Positions 46,276-56,149 are shown, counted from the stretch's first letter. The stretch is DNA of 64,000 bases from Holophagae bacterium (GCA_030429565.1 JAUIFE010000002.1:372001-436000), one strand, 5' to 3'. The notes: generated by a model from the sequence alone, not told the origin. A program made the numbers and translations.

Positions 46276-46658
46276 CTGAGTTCCCCCCACAGGAAGTCCG
46301 CGACCTAATTTTGGCCGTGATGCGTCAGGCGCGTTCGCTGCGCGTCTGCGATAACATATTGAATGAAAATAAGATCTGGATATGGTGCGGTTGCCGAAAG
46401 AGTCCGCTTAGGTTAAATCGGTCGTGATCGCCGGTCGGCATATTTATCGCCAAACTCCTCGGATCAAACGCCGAAGGGCACTAACATTAACCAGCCTACG
46501 TGATCTTATCTGTGTCATAAGTAAAAAGAACGGTGGGGTAGAAAACATCACAGAATCTAGCCCGTTCCAGCGCGTTTGTGGTTTGGGCCGCGCTCGTGTT
46601 TTGGAAGGAATTGGGAAAAACGAGGTGGGCCGGAGCCGACACACCTCGCTTCTTTGTG
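46276..46658. other. Intergenic region
   Basis: It holds the terminator of the FabD-like gene at its right end. A short plus-strand frame (46424-46666) overlaps that terminator and has no plausible ribosome site, so I leave it out. Confidence 0.45.
46616..46648 (-). terminator. Terminator of the acyltransferase/E1 operon
   Basis: On the minus strand CGAGGTG/CACCTCG with an inner CGGC/CCGG-rich core, followed by TTTTT. Confidence 0.8.
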
Positions 46659-47717
46659 TTAAATGATGTGTTTGGCTTGGTCGGGCCGGTTCATCGCAAT
46701 TAACAGGGGTTGTTCGCTTTTTTGGCGGCTGCTGAAATCGTCACGGCTGTGGAGGCCACGCCAGCCTTCGGCAATCATGACCTGCGCCAGCGATCCGCCC
46801 AGGGTTTCGCCCGGGCCGAGTAAGACCAGGTAGTCTGGATTGTACTCGCGCAAGGCGACCCGGACGGCCGCGCCGAAATCAAAGGGTTGTGTCACCTGGT
46901 GGCCGAAGGTGTAGTCGTGCATGGCGGTAGCGTCGCAGATGCCCGGCAGCCAAATGTGACCACGGCCGTCGATGAGTGGGACTGCCGGCCGGCGCCACTG
47001 GACGTCGCGGTTGTCTTCGCGACCGCGTTGCGAGGCTTCGGCCATAAGCGGGGTGTGAAATGCACTGTGGCGTGCGAGCGCAAAAGGGTACTCGTTGTTG
47101 CCCATTTTGACGCGTGGCAATTTTTCCGTTAACACTTTCAAACCCAAATCGGTTCCTGCCAAAACCAGGAAGCCGCCGAGGCGGATGGAAAGGCCGACCC
47201 AATGGTCCTCGCCCAGGCCGTTGACGCTTGTCATTGCCGCCTTAACGGCTTGTTCTTGTTCCGGTTGGTGGCGCCATTGTTCATCGACGACGGGCACGAT
47301 GATTTGGCCGCCGCGCTGGTTGCCTTTCTGGTAACTTGCCATGGTGTCGACGACCCTGAAAGCATCGTCAAAGGAAAGCGCGCCGGCGAGGTAAAGCGCT
47401 GTGTACCAACCCATGGAGTTGCCTAGCACGGCACAGACCTGGTGCTCTTGATTGAGCAGGGCGTGGTCGGCAGCGCTCGCGGTGAAGATTAAACCGGATG
47501 CGTTTTCGCCTGGCAAATGACGCGCCGATGAGAAGTGTTCCGCTTCATCCAGCGCCCGCAGTGACGGACGCTCGGCGGCGGCGCGCAACTGATCGGCGCG
47601 ATCAAGCAATTCGGCACGTCGCGCAAAGGCGGTGTGCTCGGCGAAACGGGTGAAGTAACCCAGTTCGGTACGGTTATAGGAGCCGCGTCCCGGCGCGACC
47701 AAAACGATTCTAGCCAT
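46659..47717 (-). CDS. FabD-like acyltransferase
   Basis: 352 aa. The malonyl/acyl-transferase pattern is visible: N-terminal VLVAPGRGSY (cf. FPGQGS of FabD), nucleophile Ser101 in LGNSMGWYTALYLAGALSFDDA, and catalytic His221 in FHTPLM. The expected Arg that grips a malonyl carboxylate is not obvious in the position after GNSMG, where SYQKGNQRGG occurs. The substrate may therefore differ from malonyl-CoA. It follows the E1 gene by 12 bp, so the two are one operon. No other acyltransferase is in this window, and the fab block at 29-32 kb lacks fabD. Confidence 0.78.
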   Translation of the reverse strand: MARIVLVAPGRGSYNRTELGYFTRFAEHTAFARRAELLDRADQLRAAAERPSLRALDEAEHFSSARHLPGENASGLIFTASAADHALLNQEHQVCAVLGNSMGWYTALYLAGALSFDDAFRVVDTMASYQKGNQRGGQIIVPVVDEQWRHQPEQEQAVKAAMTSVNGLGEDHWVGLSIRLGGFLVLAGTDLGLKVLTEKLPRVKMGNNEYPFALARHSAFHTPLMAEASQRGREDNRDVQWRRPAVPLIDGRGHIWLPGICDATAMHDYTFGHQVTQPFDFGAAVRVALREYNPDYLVLLGPGETLGGSLAQVMIAEGWRGLHSRDDFSSRQKSEQPLLIAMNRPDQAKHII

Positions 47718-47729
47718 AGTGGTTCCTCT

Positions 47730-49964
47730 CTATTTGTCGGCGCGTTCTTTGATGGCGCGGTAAATGGTTTCTCGCGACGGTAGGCAGTGTTCCCATGCGG
47801 TGCCGAGCGGGATGAAGGTATCTTCACCACAGACCCGCGAGATGTGGGGCACGTTGCTCTGGAAGGCCTCGATCAAAATGGTGGCGATCTCCTCGGATAT
47901 CGAGGCGGTTTGGCGACATTCGTCGACAATCACCACCGACCGTTTACCTTGCGCGGCGCTAATAATCGCCTCGCGGTTGAGCGGTAACAAGAAACGGAGG
48001 TCGAGCAAGCGCGTTTTGACGCCTTCACCGGCGAGGTCGTGCATGGCTTGCAGAGAGAGGTAGCTGCCGTTGGCGTAGCTAATGACGAGGATGTCGGCGT
48101 CTTGGTCGCCGTAGTGACCGACTTCGCCAAAAGGCATGGACTGGCCGGGATCCGGATAACTGTTATTCCAGTCGCCCTTGTCGACCAAGTCTTTGGTCAT
48201 GTACAGCGCAATCGGTTCGATGAAAACGACAACGGAGCCGGTTTTTTTGGCCCAATCGACACAGGAACGCATGAGGGTGACAGCATCAGCGCCATTGCTC
48301 GCGGTGACCACGGTGATACCGGGAATGTCGCGCAGGGCGGCGAACGAGTTATCGTTGTGGAAGTGGCCGCCGAAACCGCGTTGGTAGGCGAAGCCGGCAA
48401 TGCGCACGACCATGGGGTTGCTGAACTGACCGTTGCTAAAGAACTGCAAAGACGAAGCTTCACCGCGAATTTGGTCAATCGCATTGTGCAAATAGGCGAG
48501 ATATTGGATTTCGGGAATCGGCAAAAAGCCGGCGTGACCGGCGCCAATCGCCAAACCCAAAATGGTGGTTTCGTCGAGTAAGGTGTTAAACACCCGGCCG
48601 ACGCCGAAGCGACCATAGAGGTCCTTGGTGACCGTGTAGACGCCGCCTTTTTTGGCGACATCCTCGCCGAAAACCAATGCGTTGCCCTCTTTGAAACAGA
48701 TGTCCTGCAAACCCCAGTTAATCAGTTGTGCCATGTGGCGCGGTTTCTGTTCCTCCGGTGGCTTGCCGTCCCAAAATTCGCGGCGTTTGGCCAGGAAGCT
48801 GCCGTCCGGCTCTTCGTCTTTGCTTTCGAAACGGCGTGCCAAAGGTGCCATTACGCTCGCGGCGGTGGTATGGCGTGGTCGTGTCCCGGCTTCGCGGCCG
48901 GCGGCACGAACTTGTTCGCCGATTTCCTCGTAGAGGTCGAGCACGGCTTGGGGCGACATGACCCCGGCTTGAATGAGATGCAAGGCGGTGCGCAACACCG
49001 GGTCTTGCGCTTCAACCGCTTCTATTTGTTCACGCGTGCGGTAGTTGCTCTCCACGTCGGAACCGGCGTGGCCCAACAAGCGCACGGTATTCAGATGCAG
49101 GAACGTCGGCCGGCGGCGGCGGCGGCAGTGGTCGACGGCTTGGCCGACAACATCGAAACCGCGTTTAAAATCGAGGCCGTCGGCCTGGAAGTAGGTCAAA
49201 CCGGCACGGTTCCGGTAATTACTCGTGACCCAGTTTTCCGGTGTACGTACCGAGATTCCCAGCCCGTTGTCTTCACAAACGAACAAAATAGGCACGGGTA
49301 AATGTTGGAATGAAGCCCAGCAGGCTGCGTTAATCGCGCCGACGGCGGTTGAGTGGTTAACCGACGCATCGCCGAAGGAGCAGACAACAACGCTGTCCTC
49401 GGGAAACTGTTCGGCGACCTCGGCGAGGCGGGTGGCCATGTTGCGCCGCTCAAGGAAAAAGGCCATGCCGATGGCTTTGGGTAAGTGCGACGCGATCGTG
49501 CTGGTTTGCGGCGGAATCGAAAGGGAAACACTGCCCCACACTTTGTGGCGACCACCGGAGATGGGGTCTTCCGACGAGGCGGTTAGTGACAGGCAGGTGT
49601 CAAAAATCGGGGTACTGCCTGGCAGCTTGGCGGCCCGTGCGAAGAAGAAACCGCCGCTGCGGTAGTGCAAAAAGGCCGGATCGGTATGGCGCGTGTGCAT
49701 GCCCACCATCGCGTTGCCCTCGTGGCCTGATGAGCCGATGGTGTAAAAACTGAGGCCTTCGTTTTTGAGTTCGCGTGCGACAAAGTCGATCCAGCGACTG
49801 GTGAGCTGGTGGCGAAGCAGCGACAGCGCCTCGCCGACGGTGACGGTGGCGTTGTCGAACAACGCATCGCCCGCGTTTTTGGAAACAGGTTGAAATTGAT
49901 CATGCAGGGCGCCGACGCTTTCACGAAAGCGGGCGTCCACATGTTGGACACGGCTTACAGCCAT
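47730..49964 (-). CDS. Fused alpha-beta E1 component of a 2-oxoacid dehydrogenase
   Basis: 744 aa. GGGAGG lies ten bases before the ATG at 49964. A longer frame starts in non-family sequence. The alpha half (about 1-390) has IGSSGHEGNAMVGM and the thiamine-diphosphate motif GDAS (198) ... CEDNGLGIS (230). The beta half (about 410-744) has ALVFGEDVAKKGGVYTVTKDL, FNTLLDETTILGLAIGAGHAGFLPIPEIQY, and the C-terminal transketolase fold. The order resembles branched-chain or acetoin-type E1 subunits joined in one chain. E2 and E3 are not present here. Confidence 0.88.
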   Translation of the reverse strand: MAVSRVQHVDARFRESVGALHDQFQPVSKNAGDALFDNATVTVGEALSLLRHQLTSRWIDFVARELKNEGLSFYTIGSSGHEGNAMVGMHTRHTDPAFLHYRSGGFFFARAAKLPGSTPIFDTCLSLTASSEDPISGGRHKVWGSVSLSIPPQTSTIASHLPKAIGMAFFLERRNMATRLAEVAEQFPEDSVVVCSFGDASVNHSTAVGAINAACWASFQHLPVPILFVCEDNGLGISVRTPENWVTSNYRNRAGLTYFQADGLDFKRGFDVVGQAVDHCRRRRRPTFLHLNTVRLLGHAGSDVESNYRTREQIEAVEAQDPVLRTALHLIQAGVMSPQAVLDLYEEIGEQVRAAGREAGTRPRHTTAASVMAPLARRFESKDEEPDGSFLAKRREFWDGKPPEEQKPRHMAQLINWGLQDICFKEGNALVFGEDVAKKGGVYTVTKDLYGRFGVGRVFNTLLDETTILGLAIGAGHAGFLPIPEIQYLAYLHNAIDQIRGEASSLQFFSNGQFSNPMVVRIAGFAYQRGFGGHFHNDNSFAALRDIPGITVVTASNGADAVTLMRSCVDWAKKTGSVVVFIEPIALYMTKDLVDKGDWNNSYPDPGQSMPFGEVGHYGDQDADILVISYANGSYLSLQAMHDLAGEGVKTRLLDLRFLLPLNREAIISAAQGKRSVVIVDECRQTASISEEIATILIEAFQSNVPHISRVCGEDTFIPLGTAWEHCLPSRETIYRAIKERADK

Positions 49965-50296
49965 AAGATGGGTACCTCCCGAACTAAATCCGCACCGCGA
50001 CCCCACACAGGTCGTGCTCGATGCAGAGGTCCCCAAACCACCCAGTCGTCGCGTGTTTATAGATAAAGATGGGCCGAAGAAATCGGATCCCGAATAAGTG
50101 GGCCACGCCCTAGGGCGGTCCCGTGCGACGGAACAGCGTAAAGGCCGGCCTTGCGGCGGGTCCTTGTGCCTGTTTTTGTGATTTGGGGAGGCTGGCTCCC
50201 CCCTGGGAGAACAGACGGCGATTGTAGCACATGCCGGCCTGAAAAGCGGATGCGCGAGGCGAGCGATACGTCGGGAAAAAAGGCGCGGCGCGTTGC
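49965..50296. other. Intergenic region between E1 and motB
   Basis: A GC-rich spacer between two minus-strand units. A TATAAA is seen near 50054-50060 on the minus strand, but without a convincing -35. No T-run terminator for motB is evident. Confidence 0.4.
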
Positions 50297-51070
50297 TTAA
50301 CGGTCGCCTGGCCGGATCTCGTTGCCGATGTCGGGGTTAAAGGCTTCCGCGCTCGCTCGAAACTCAAACTCAACGCGGCGGTTGCGTGCTTTTCCCTGCG
50401 CGATTTCATTGGTTTCCCGTGGCCGCGCGTCGCCGTGCGACAGGGGCACCAGCTTTTGGCGGTCGACATTTTTTTGCCGAACCAGGTAGTCCAACACACT
50501 GACCGCGCGCAACGCACCCAGCTCGTAGTTGCCTAAGTAGCCCTCGTCATCGCGAAAACGGCTGTCGCTTGGGCCGTCCGTATCGGTGTGCCCTTCGATA
50601 ATAATGGTGCCGTCAAAGTCATTGGCGATGTCGCCGATTTCGTCAAGAATGGCGCCCGCACCTTCGCGCACGCGGTACTCGCCCGATTCGAATAAGGCGT
50701 CTCCGTCGACTTTTATGCGAACCCAGTCGGCACCGGCCTCCATTTCCACGTCGGAACTACTGTCGTCCATGCGCATGGCGGTTGCCCGTACCGTGACCAA
50801 GGCGGTTAGCGCGGGTGGCAGTTGAATGTGCTGGGCCACAATGGTTTGGCCGGCCGGGATTTGCGTGTCGGGAATACTGGCCATAATCCCGAACGCCTCT
50901 TTCATGGAGCCCGCCATCTCGCGGTACTTAACCACGTCGGTGGTGGAAAAGCTCAACAGCAACACGAAGAAACACAGCAGTAACGACATCATATCGCCGA
51001 AGGTAACAACCCATTTCGGCGCGCCCGCTTCACATTTGCATTCCTCCGCCGGAGCGGCTTCATCCGACAT
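50297..51070 (-). CDS. motB: Flagellar stator protein MotB
   Basis: 257 aa. A short N-tail with two Cys (ECKCEAG) leads to a single membrane helix holding the ion-binding Asp26 (WVVTFGDMMSLLLCFFVLLLSFS). A periplasmic OmpA-like peptidoglycan-binding domain follows at about 120-240 (IIIEGHTDTDGPSD, VPLSHGDARPRETN, NRRVEFEF). GGAGG lies in the end of motA, and the gap is only 2 bp. Confidence 0.95.
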   Translation of the reverse strand: MSDEAAPAEECKCEAGAPKWVVTFGDMMSLLLCFFVLLLSFSTTDVVKYREMAGSMKEAFGIMASIPDTQIPAGQTIVAQHIQLPPALTALVTVRATAMRMDDSSSDVEMEAGADWVRIKVDGDALFESGEYRVREGAGAILDEIGDIANDFDGTIIIEGHTDTDGPSDSRFRDDEGYLGNYELGALRAVSVLDYLVRQKNVDRQKLVPLSHGDARPRETNEIAQGKARNRRVEFEFRASAEAFNPDIGNEIRPGDR

Positions 51071-51072
51071 GC

Positions 51073-51837
51073 CTAATCGCCTCCGCCTTGGGCCCGTTCA
51101 GCCGCCGGCAGGAAACCCATCAGCTTCTGTTCGGCGATGGCGGGGTGATCCCCCTCCAAAATCGAGTTAATGCCTTCGATGATGATTTCCATTTGCATCG
51201 ATTCCTCACCGTCGTACCACTCGAGCTTACGCGCGATCGGCGAGCAGACCACGTTGGCGGCCAGGGCGCCGTATAAGGTGGTCAAAATGGCAACGGCCAT
51301 GGCCGGGCCGATGGCGGAGGGATCGGACAAGGTCGCCAACATGTTGACCAGCCCGACCAGGGTGCCGATCATGCCGAAGGCCGGTGCCGAGTCCATAATG
51401 TACTTCAGCATGGAGATCGCGTTTTCGTGGCGTTTTTTGATGTAGGACATTTCACCGGAGAGAATGGCTTTGATGGTGGGCGGCTCGGTGCCGTCAACGG
51501 CGAGAGTGATCCCCTTCTTGAGGAACTCGTTTTCAATTTCCACGTTTTCCAGCGCCAGCAAACTCTCCTTCCGCGCTTTCTGGGCAAGCTCGACGATGAA
51601 CTTAATGGTTTCAACCGCGTCGTAGTTTTTGACGAAAAACGCCTTCGACATGACCCCGACCAAACTTTTACTGGCTTTGGCGGGAAAGGCCATTACCGGC
51701 GCGCCAATGCAACCACCGCCGATGACAATCAACAAAGACTGAATGTCGATAAAGATCAGGGGGTTCCCGCCAACGATGATGGCAATCGCAACCAAAACCA
51801 AAGAGATAACGAGGCCGATGACGGTGGCGATATCCAT
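51073..51837 (-). CDS. motA: Flagellar stator protein MotA
   Basis: 254 aa, four membrane spans (about 3-22, 33-50, 150-170, 180-200). The cytoplasmic loop carries charged residues that contact the rotor (AQKARKESLLALE). SAPAFGMIGTLVGLVNML and GPAMAVAILTTLYGALAANVV are the diagnostic spans 3 and 4. AGGAG precedes the ATG. It is the middle gene of HEAT-protein/motA/motB. Confidence 0.96.
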   Translation of the reverse strand: MDIATVIGLVISLVLVAIAIIVGGNPLIFIDIQSLLIVIGGGCIGAPVMAFPAKASKSLVGVMSKAFFVKNYDAVETIKFIVELAQKARKESLLALENVEIENEFLKKGITLAVDGTEPPTIKAILSGEMSYIKKRHENAISMLKYIMDSAPAFGMIGTLVGLVNMLATLSDPSAIGPAMAVAILTTLYGALAANVVCSPIARKLEWYDGEESMQMEIIIEGINSILEGDHPAIAEQKLMGFLPAAERAQGGGD

Positions 51838-51878
51838 AGAAAATCACTCCTGCAGGACGGAATGTCGGCGGGCGGGCG

Positions 51879-54575
51879 CTAACTGTTAATGGTTTCCTGT
51901 AGCTGGTCAAAGGGAAAGGGTTTGTGGAAAATTCGTTTGGGTTTTAAGGCGGCGGCTCGTTGCATTACAGCGGCCTCGCGGTGGTTGGTTGAGAAGATCA
52001 CCGCAATCCGTGTGCCGTACTCTTTAAGGACGCGTTCAATGAAACCAATGCCGTCGCAGGGTTCAGCGAAGGTGATTTCACTGATGATCAAATCGGGAAT
52101 TTCGGTTTGAATCATAACCCAGGCAATATCAAGGTCGTCGGTATTCCGCGTTTGGTATTCCTGACCGTCGAGAAATTTGACGACGCGTTTGCGCATAAAG
52201 CCGGAACCTTCTAGAACCAACACTTTGCGAATACGAGTCAGGTCGTTGATGTCTTTGAGCGACAAACCCATGCGCGACAGCGCGTCGAGCAAGTTGGTTT
52301 TGGCCTGTTTGGGTACGTCGCGTATCCGGCCGGTCATTTCCTCAATCAGGGCCGGGCTCTCGGTGTGGCCCGCCAGGTTAAATAACAGATTTTGCTCGCG
52401 CCAATTGGTCTCAGCCAACTCCAGACCGGTTAACACCAACTTCTCGATTTCTCCCTCGTTTTCTTCGCTGAGAATGAACTTGGAATTGTTTTCGAGAAAG
52501 TTGATCAGCTTTTCAAATACGTTGATGCGCGTCGAAGAGCTGGGATTGTCGTAGTTGCGGCAGCGGTTGGAAACCTCTTTTTGGAACTCGAGCATTTCCT
52601 TCAAGAAGAAGTAGTTGCGATTGAGGGCGCGCGTCGATTGTTCGACCCGTTCCATTTCCTCTTTGTCCCAAGACGATTGCTTGCGCAAGGCCGAGGCGGT
52701 TTCCTTGTAGAGCTTGCGCAAGATTTCGTAGAAGTCGAGGTTACGGCTGATGATGGCGGCGCCGATGGGGTAGGCGTCCTCGCGCATGTTTTTATCGCGT
52801 TCCTTGAACCAGTCGCCCAAGTTCTTGGCGATCATGTCGTTACACGAGTTGGGCAACGATTTGTTCCAGGTGCGATAGCTTTCCACCAAGAGTTGTACGG
52901 CGGTCAGTGAGGTTTTTTTGTTGCGGCTGTGTTCGGCGGCTTTTTTGAGCATCGCCAGCGCTTCTTCTCCGCCGACCATGGCAATACTGCGCAGCGAGGT
53001 CTCGACCAGCATCGGTGACTTGGCGTCGACCATCACGTCTTCAATCATGGGCAAAATGTCGGCGTCGCCGAATTTGCCCAGCGCAGTGATTGCCTCAATG
53101 CGAATGATGTCGCTTTGCCCTTCCAATAAGTTGATCAGGTCTTGTTTGAACTCTTCGGCGCGAATCTCGCCGACAATGCGAATCGACGTGCGTTTCTCTT
53201 CGGGGCTGCCGCCGTCGAGCATTTTGCGCAGGCGCGGCAAAACCGCCTTAGAGCTGCCCAGCGAGCGCATCGCCATCTCTTGGATGTCGAGGATTTCGTG
53301 GTTCATGGCGACTTTAAGGAAAAAGTCCGAGAACTCAAGTTCCGTTTTGCGCTCCAGAGCGTTTAGCAAACGCGTCATACCTTCGAGGTGGTGGGTCTGC
53401 AAGGTGGCGTCGAGCAACTCACTGTCTTCGGGTCGGCAAAAGAAGGCGCAGCCATAGAGGCCGAGCTTTTCAATGTCACCTTCGTGCTGGGTAATCAGCT
53501 TGGCCAACCAATCGTGAACGGCGGGCCGCTGCTCGTCGTCGGGTTTCAGTTGGCCGCCGATTTTCCCGATGCCGTAGGCCAGTTCAGCCAGAATTTGGCG
53601 GAAGCGCGTTTGGCGAATGCGTGATTCGCGCAGGGTGTCCTCGTGGTATTTGTTGGCGTGGGCGACCTTGTTGTCGAGGATCATGACGCGACTTTCAAGG
53701 AAGTAACGCAAGCCGATCGGGTTGGCAATGCCGACGATGTCGTCGACGGCCGCTTTGGCGCCGTCGTAATTGCGCTGTTCCAGGACATTTTCAAACGCGG
53801 CGAGGGCGTCTTTTTGCTCTTCGACCATCAGCTTTTGCGCCAAGTCCATCAAGAAATCCAGGCGCTGATCCTTGGGCTGTTGGTCGACACTTTCAATGGC
53901 GTCGATGAATTGGGCGTTGTCGTGAAAGAGTTCGTTGTACCGGCCCAAGATGTCGAGCACCTGGCTTAGATGTTCGGTTTTGGCCAACTGGGCGATTACC
54001 TTGGCACCTTCGCTGCGGGCCAAGTCGTCGTAGTCGTCAAATTTGCTCATCACCTCTTCGACGACTTTGCTATCCCCTAGTTTCACCAGGACTTTGGCCG
54101 CGTGGCGACAGTGGCGGTGGTTTTTGTTACCCAGCGCCAAGTGCTCTAAATAGTAGGTGACCGGTTCTTTTTCTTCCTGTTTAATCTTGTCGACCTCGCG
54201 CTGGAGCAGCGAGGCAATGGTGGCGTTGGGTTTGGACTTGGCCAGGAAGTGCAGCTTCTGAATCGCGTCCTGGGTGCCGATGCGCACCAGTCCGCCGATA
54301 CACTCTTTGCACAGCCCTACATCGGTTTCTTTTTCAATGACCAGTGAAAAATCTTCGAGGAAACTCTCGTCCTCGCGTTCCGCCAAACCCGCTGCAAAAA
54401 CAGCGCGCATCGTGCGGTTACCACTCCAGTTCTTCAGTTGGCCCACCAAAAAGCGATCGATCACCGGGTCCTTGTCCTTGGTAAGCGTGGTGAAGGCTTC
54501 GCGAAAATCGGCCAAGCTGATGTCGTTGAACTCGCTGATTAAGTTCTTTAGATCCTGGAGTTTTTGTTCTGACAT
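51879..54575 (-). CDS. HEAT-repeat protein with C-terminal pseudo-receiver domain
   Basis: 898 aa, cytoplasmic. GGAGCG precedes the ATG at 54575. Residues about 1-690 are paired helices typical of HEAT/armadillo repeats (IRIEAITALGKFGDADILPMIEDVM is a canonical unit). Helical segments continue to about 775. Residues about 783-898 have a receiver fold, but the acidic pair is Glu-Gly (VLVLEGSGF) and the phospho-acceptor position is Glu833 (DLIISEITF). Ser862-Thr863 and Lys885-Pro886 are kept. Glu in place of Asp often mimics the active state. It lies 41 bp ahead of motA behind a common promoter, so a role in stator or motor control is inferred. I know of no characterised homologue. Confidence 0.8.
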   Translation of the reverse strand: MSEQKLQDLKNLISEFNDISLADFREAFTTLTKDKDPVIDRFLVGQLKNWSGNRTMRAVFAAGLAEREDESFLEDFSLVIEKETDVGLCKECIGGLVRIGTQDAIQKLHFLAKSKPNATIASLLQREVDKIKQEEKEPVTYYLEHLALGNKNHRHCRHAAKVLVKLGDSKVVEEVMSKFDDYDDLARSEGAKVIAQLAKTEHLSQVLDILGRYNELFHDNAQFIDAIESVDQQPKDQRLDFLMDLAQKLMVEEQKDALAAFENVLEQRNYDGAKAAVDDIVGIANPIGLRYFLESRVMILDNKVAHANKYHEDTLRESRIRQTRFRQILAELAYGIGKIGGQLKPDDEQRPAVHDWLAKLITQHEGDIEKLGLYGCAFFCRPEDSELLDATLQTHHLEGMTRLLNALERKTELEFSDFFLKVAMNHEILDIQEMAMRSLGSSKAVLPRLRKMLDGGSPEEKRTSIRIVGEIRAEEFKQDLINLLEGQSDIIRIEAITALGKFGDADILPMIEDVMVDAKSPMLVETSLRSIAMVGGEEALAMLKKAAEHSRNKKTSLTAVQLLVESYRTWNKSLPNSCNDMIAKNLGDWFKERDKNMREDAYPIGAAIISRNLDFYEILRKLYKETASALRKQSSWDKEEMERVEQSTRALNRNYFFLKEMLEFQKEVSNRCRNYDNPSSSTRINVFEKLINFLENNSKFILSEENEGEIEKLVLTGLELAETNWREQNLLFNLAGHTESPALIEEMTGRIRDVPKQAKTNLLDALSRMGLSLKDINDLTRIRKVLVLEGSGFMRKRVVKFLDGQEYQTRNTDDLDIAWVMIQTEIPDLIISEITFAEPCDGIGFIERVLKEYGTRIAVIFSTNHREAAVMQRAAALKPKRIFHKPFPFDQLQETINS

Positions 54576-55138
54576 TATCGCTCCGTCAAGCTGCGTATCC
54601 GAATAAGGTGGGTCCGTGGGCGGGCGGTTGATACCAAGGCGCTCTGCCAACCGGGGACGCTGTTCGACATCTGGGATAACCGCACAGCACCGAACCGCCG
54701 AACGGCCCCTGACTTACGGTAAGGGTCGGCTCCTTGCGGTCGAAAACGAACAAGGAGGCTTATAGAGCCATTCGGTATTTTTTCCAATGAGTTGAGCAGC
54801 CAACAGTATACCTAATTTGTGGGTGGAGGTTAAGCACGGGAATCCGGTGGCTTTTCGCTCCCCGTGCCCTGGCTTTTTTCGGCGCGGGCCGCGCTTTTTT
54901 GATGATGAAATCGTGATAAGATGATTCATTCTCCCGACTTAGCTCCCATGCTCGCCCGCCTTCGCAACCTCGACGCGAATCGCCGGTTCGATTTGGGTCG
55001 CCGCCTTTCGGTGTGTGACGTGCCTGGGTGTTGGGGTAAGCGACGCCACGGCTTTTCGCGGAGGCCTTGCCGATCTGGGAGCTGCCGATTCGTTGCCGCC
55101 CGTTTTCCGTCGGCAATGGAACGAGTTCGGAGGTGCCT
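54576..55138. other. Divergent intergenic region between the motility operon and pseB
   Basis: The minus-strand promoter at 54759-54787 gives the motility mRNA a leader of about 175 nt. On the plus strand a TAAGAT (about 54916) is a weak -10 candidate for pseB. No coding frame is convincing. Confidence 0.45.
54759..54787 (-). promoter_or_regulatory. Sigma-70 promoter of the HEAT/motA/motB operon
   Basis: On the minus strand TTGGAA, 17-bp spacer, TATAAG. It implies that the stator genes use sigma-70, unlike the flg operon with its sigma-54-like site. Confidence 0.6.
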
Positions 55139-56149
55139 GTGCCGGCCAACGCGAGAACCCAGGATCCGCTTGAGAACAAAGTGGTGTTGATCACCGGCGG
55201 GACCGGCAGTTTCGGCAACGCGATGGTGCGCCATTTGTTGCAGCATCACCGCCCCAAAACCATTCGCGTTTTTTCTCGCGACGAATTAAAACAGTTTCAC
55301 ATGAAGCAGCAGTTGCGCGATGAACGCCTGCGTTTCTTTCTCGGCGACGTGCGTGATCGTGAACGGGTGCGTCGGGCCTGCGAAGGCGTTGATATCATCA
55401 TTCACGCCGCCGCGCTCAAGCAGGTGCAAGCCTGTGAATACAACCCATTCGAGGCGATCAAAACCAACATCATCGGCAGTGTTAACTTGGTCGATGCCGC
55501 CATTGATTGCGGCGTGAAAAAAGCCATCGCCCTGTCAACCGACAAAGCGGTCAGTCCCGTCAACCTCTACGGCGCCACCAAACTCTGTGCCGAAAAAGTG
55601 TTTATCCACGGCAACAGTTACACCGGCCAACGCGGAACCAAGCTGGCCTGTTGTCGTTACGGCAACGTGATTGGCAGTCGCGGCAGCGTCATCCCGCTGT
55701 TTCTCAAGCAACGCGCGACCGGCAAGTTGACCATCACCGACCACCGCATGACGCGTTTTTGGATCACGCTCGACGAAGCCGTGCGTTTTGTGATTCAAGG
55801 CTTGAGCACCATGGTCGGCGGCGAAATCTTTGTCCCCAATCTGCCCAGCATGCGCATCGTCGACCTCGCCAAAACCATTGCGCCCGACGCCGAGTTGGTG
55901 GAAGTCGGCATTCGTCCCGGCGAAAAAATTCACGAAACCCTGGTGATGGAAGAAGAAGTGCGCACCACCTACCAGCACAAGGACTTCTACATTATTTTGC
56001 CCGAATGGTTTTCAACGGAAGTCAAACGCTCTTATCCCAAAAAGAAGTTGCCGGATGATTTCGTGTATAACAGCGGGCAAAGCCGTCATTGGGTTGGTGA
56101 GACCGAGCTGCAGGCCATGGTTGACGACTACGAACGTCATCTGGTGTGA
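55139..56149 (+). CDS. pseB: UDP-N-acetylglucosamine 4,6-dehydratase (inverting), PseB-type
   Basis: 336 aa from a GTG five bases after GGAGG. An in-frame GTG at 55133 overlaps that site. It is a Rossmann SDR: VLITGGTGSFGNAM binds NADP, and ALSTDKAVSPVNLYGATKL carries the catalytic Asp, Lys and Tyr of the PseB/FlaA1 group. PseB opens the pathway to pseudaminic acid, a sugar usually found on flagellin, capsule or LPS. The other pse genes (pseC, F, G, H, I) are not in view, so use in a different sugar pathway remains possible. KDFYIILPEWF and QSRHWVGETEL are typical of the family C-terminus. Confidence 0.9.
   Translation: MPANARTQDPLENKVVLITGGTGSFGNAMVRHLLQHHRPKTIRVFSRDELKQFHMKQQLRDERLRFFLGDVRDRERVRRACEGVDIIIHAAALKQVQACEYNPFEAIKTNIIGSVNLVDAAIDCGVKKAIALSTDKAVSPVNLYGATKLCAEKVFIHGNSYTGQRGTKLACCRYGNVIGSRGSVIPLFLKQRATGKLTITDHRMTRFWITLDEAVRFVIQGLSTMVGGEIFVPNLPSMRIVDLAKTIAPDAELVEVGIRPGEKIHETLVMEEEVRTTYQHKDFYIILPEWFSTEVKRSYPKKKLPDDFVYNSGQSRHWVGETELQAMVDDYERHLV

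Noticed and set aside
46424..46666. An 80-codon plus-strand frame
   Set aside because: It has no ribosome site, its end covers the terminator of the acyltransferase gene, and its sequence is Arg/Ser-rich without a domain.
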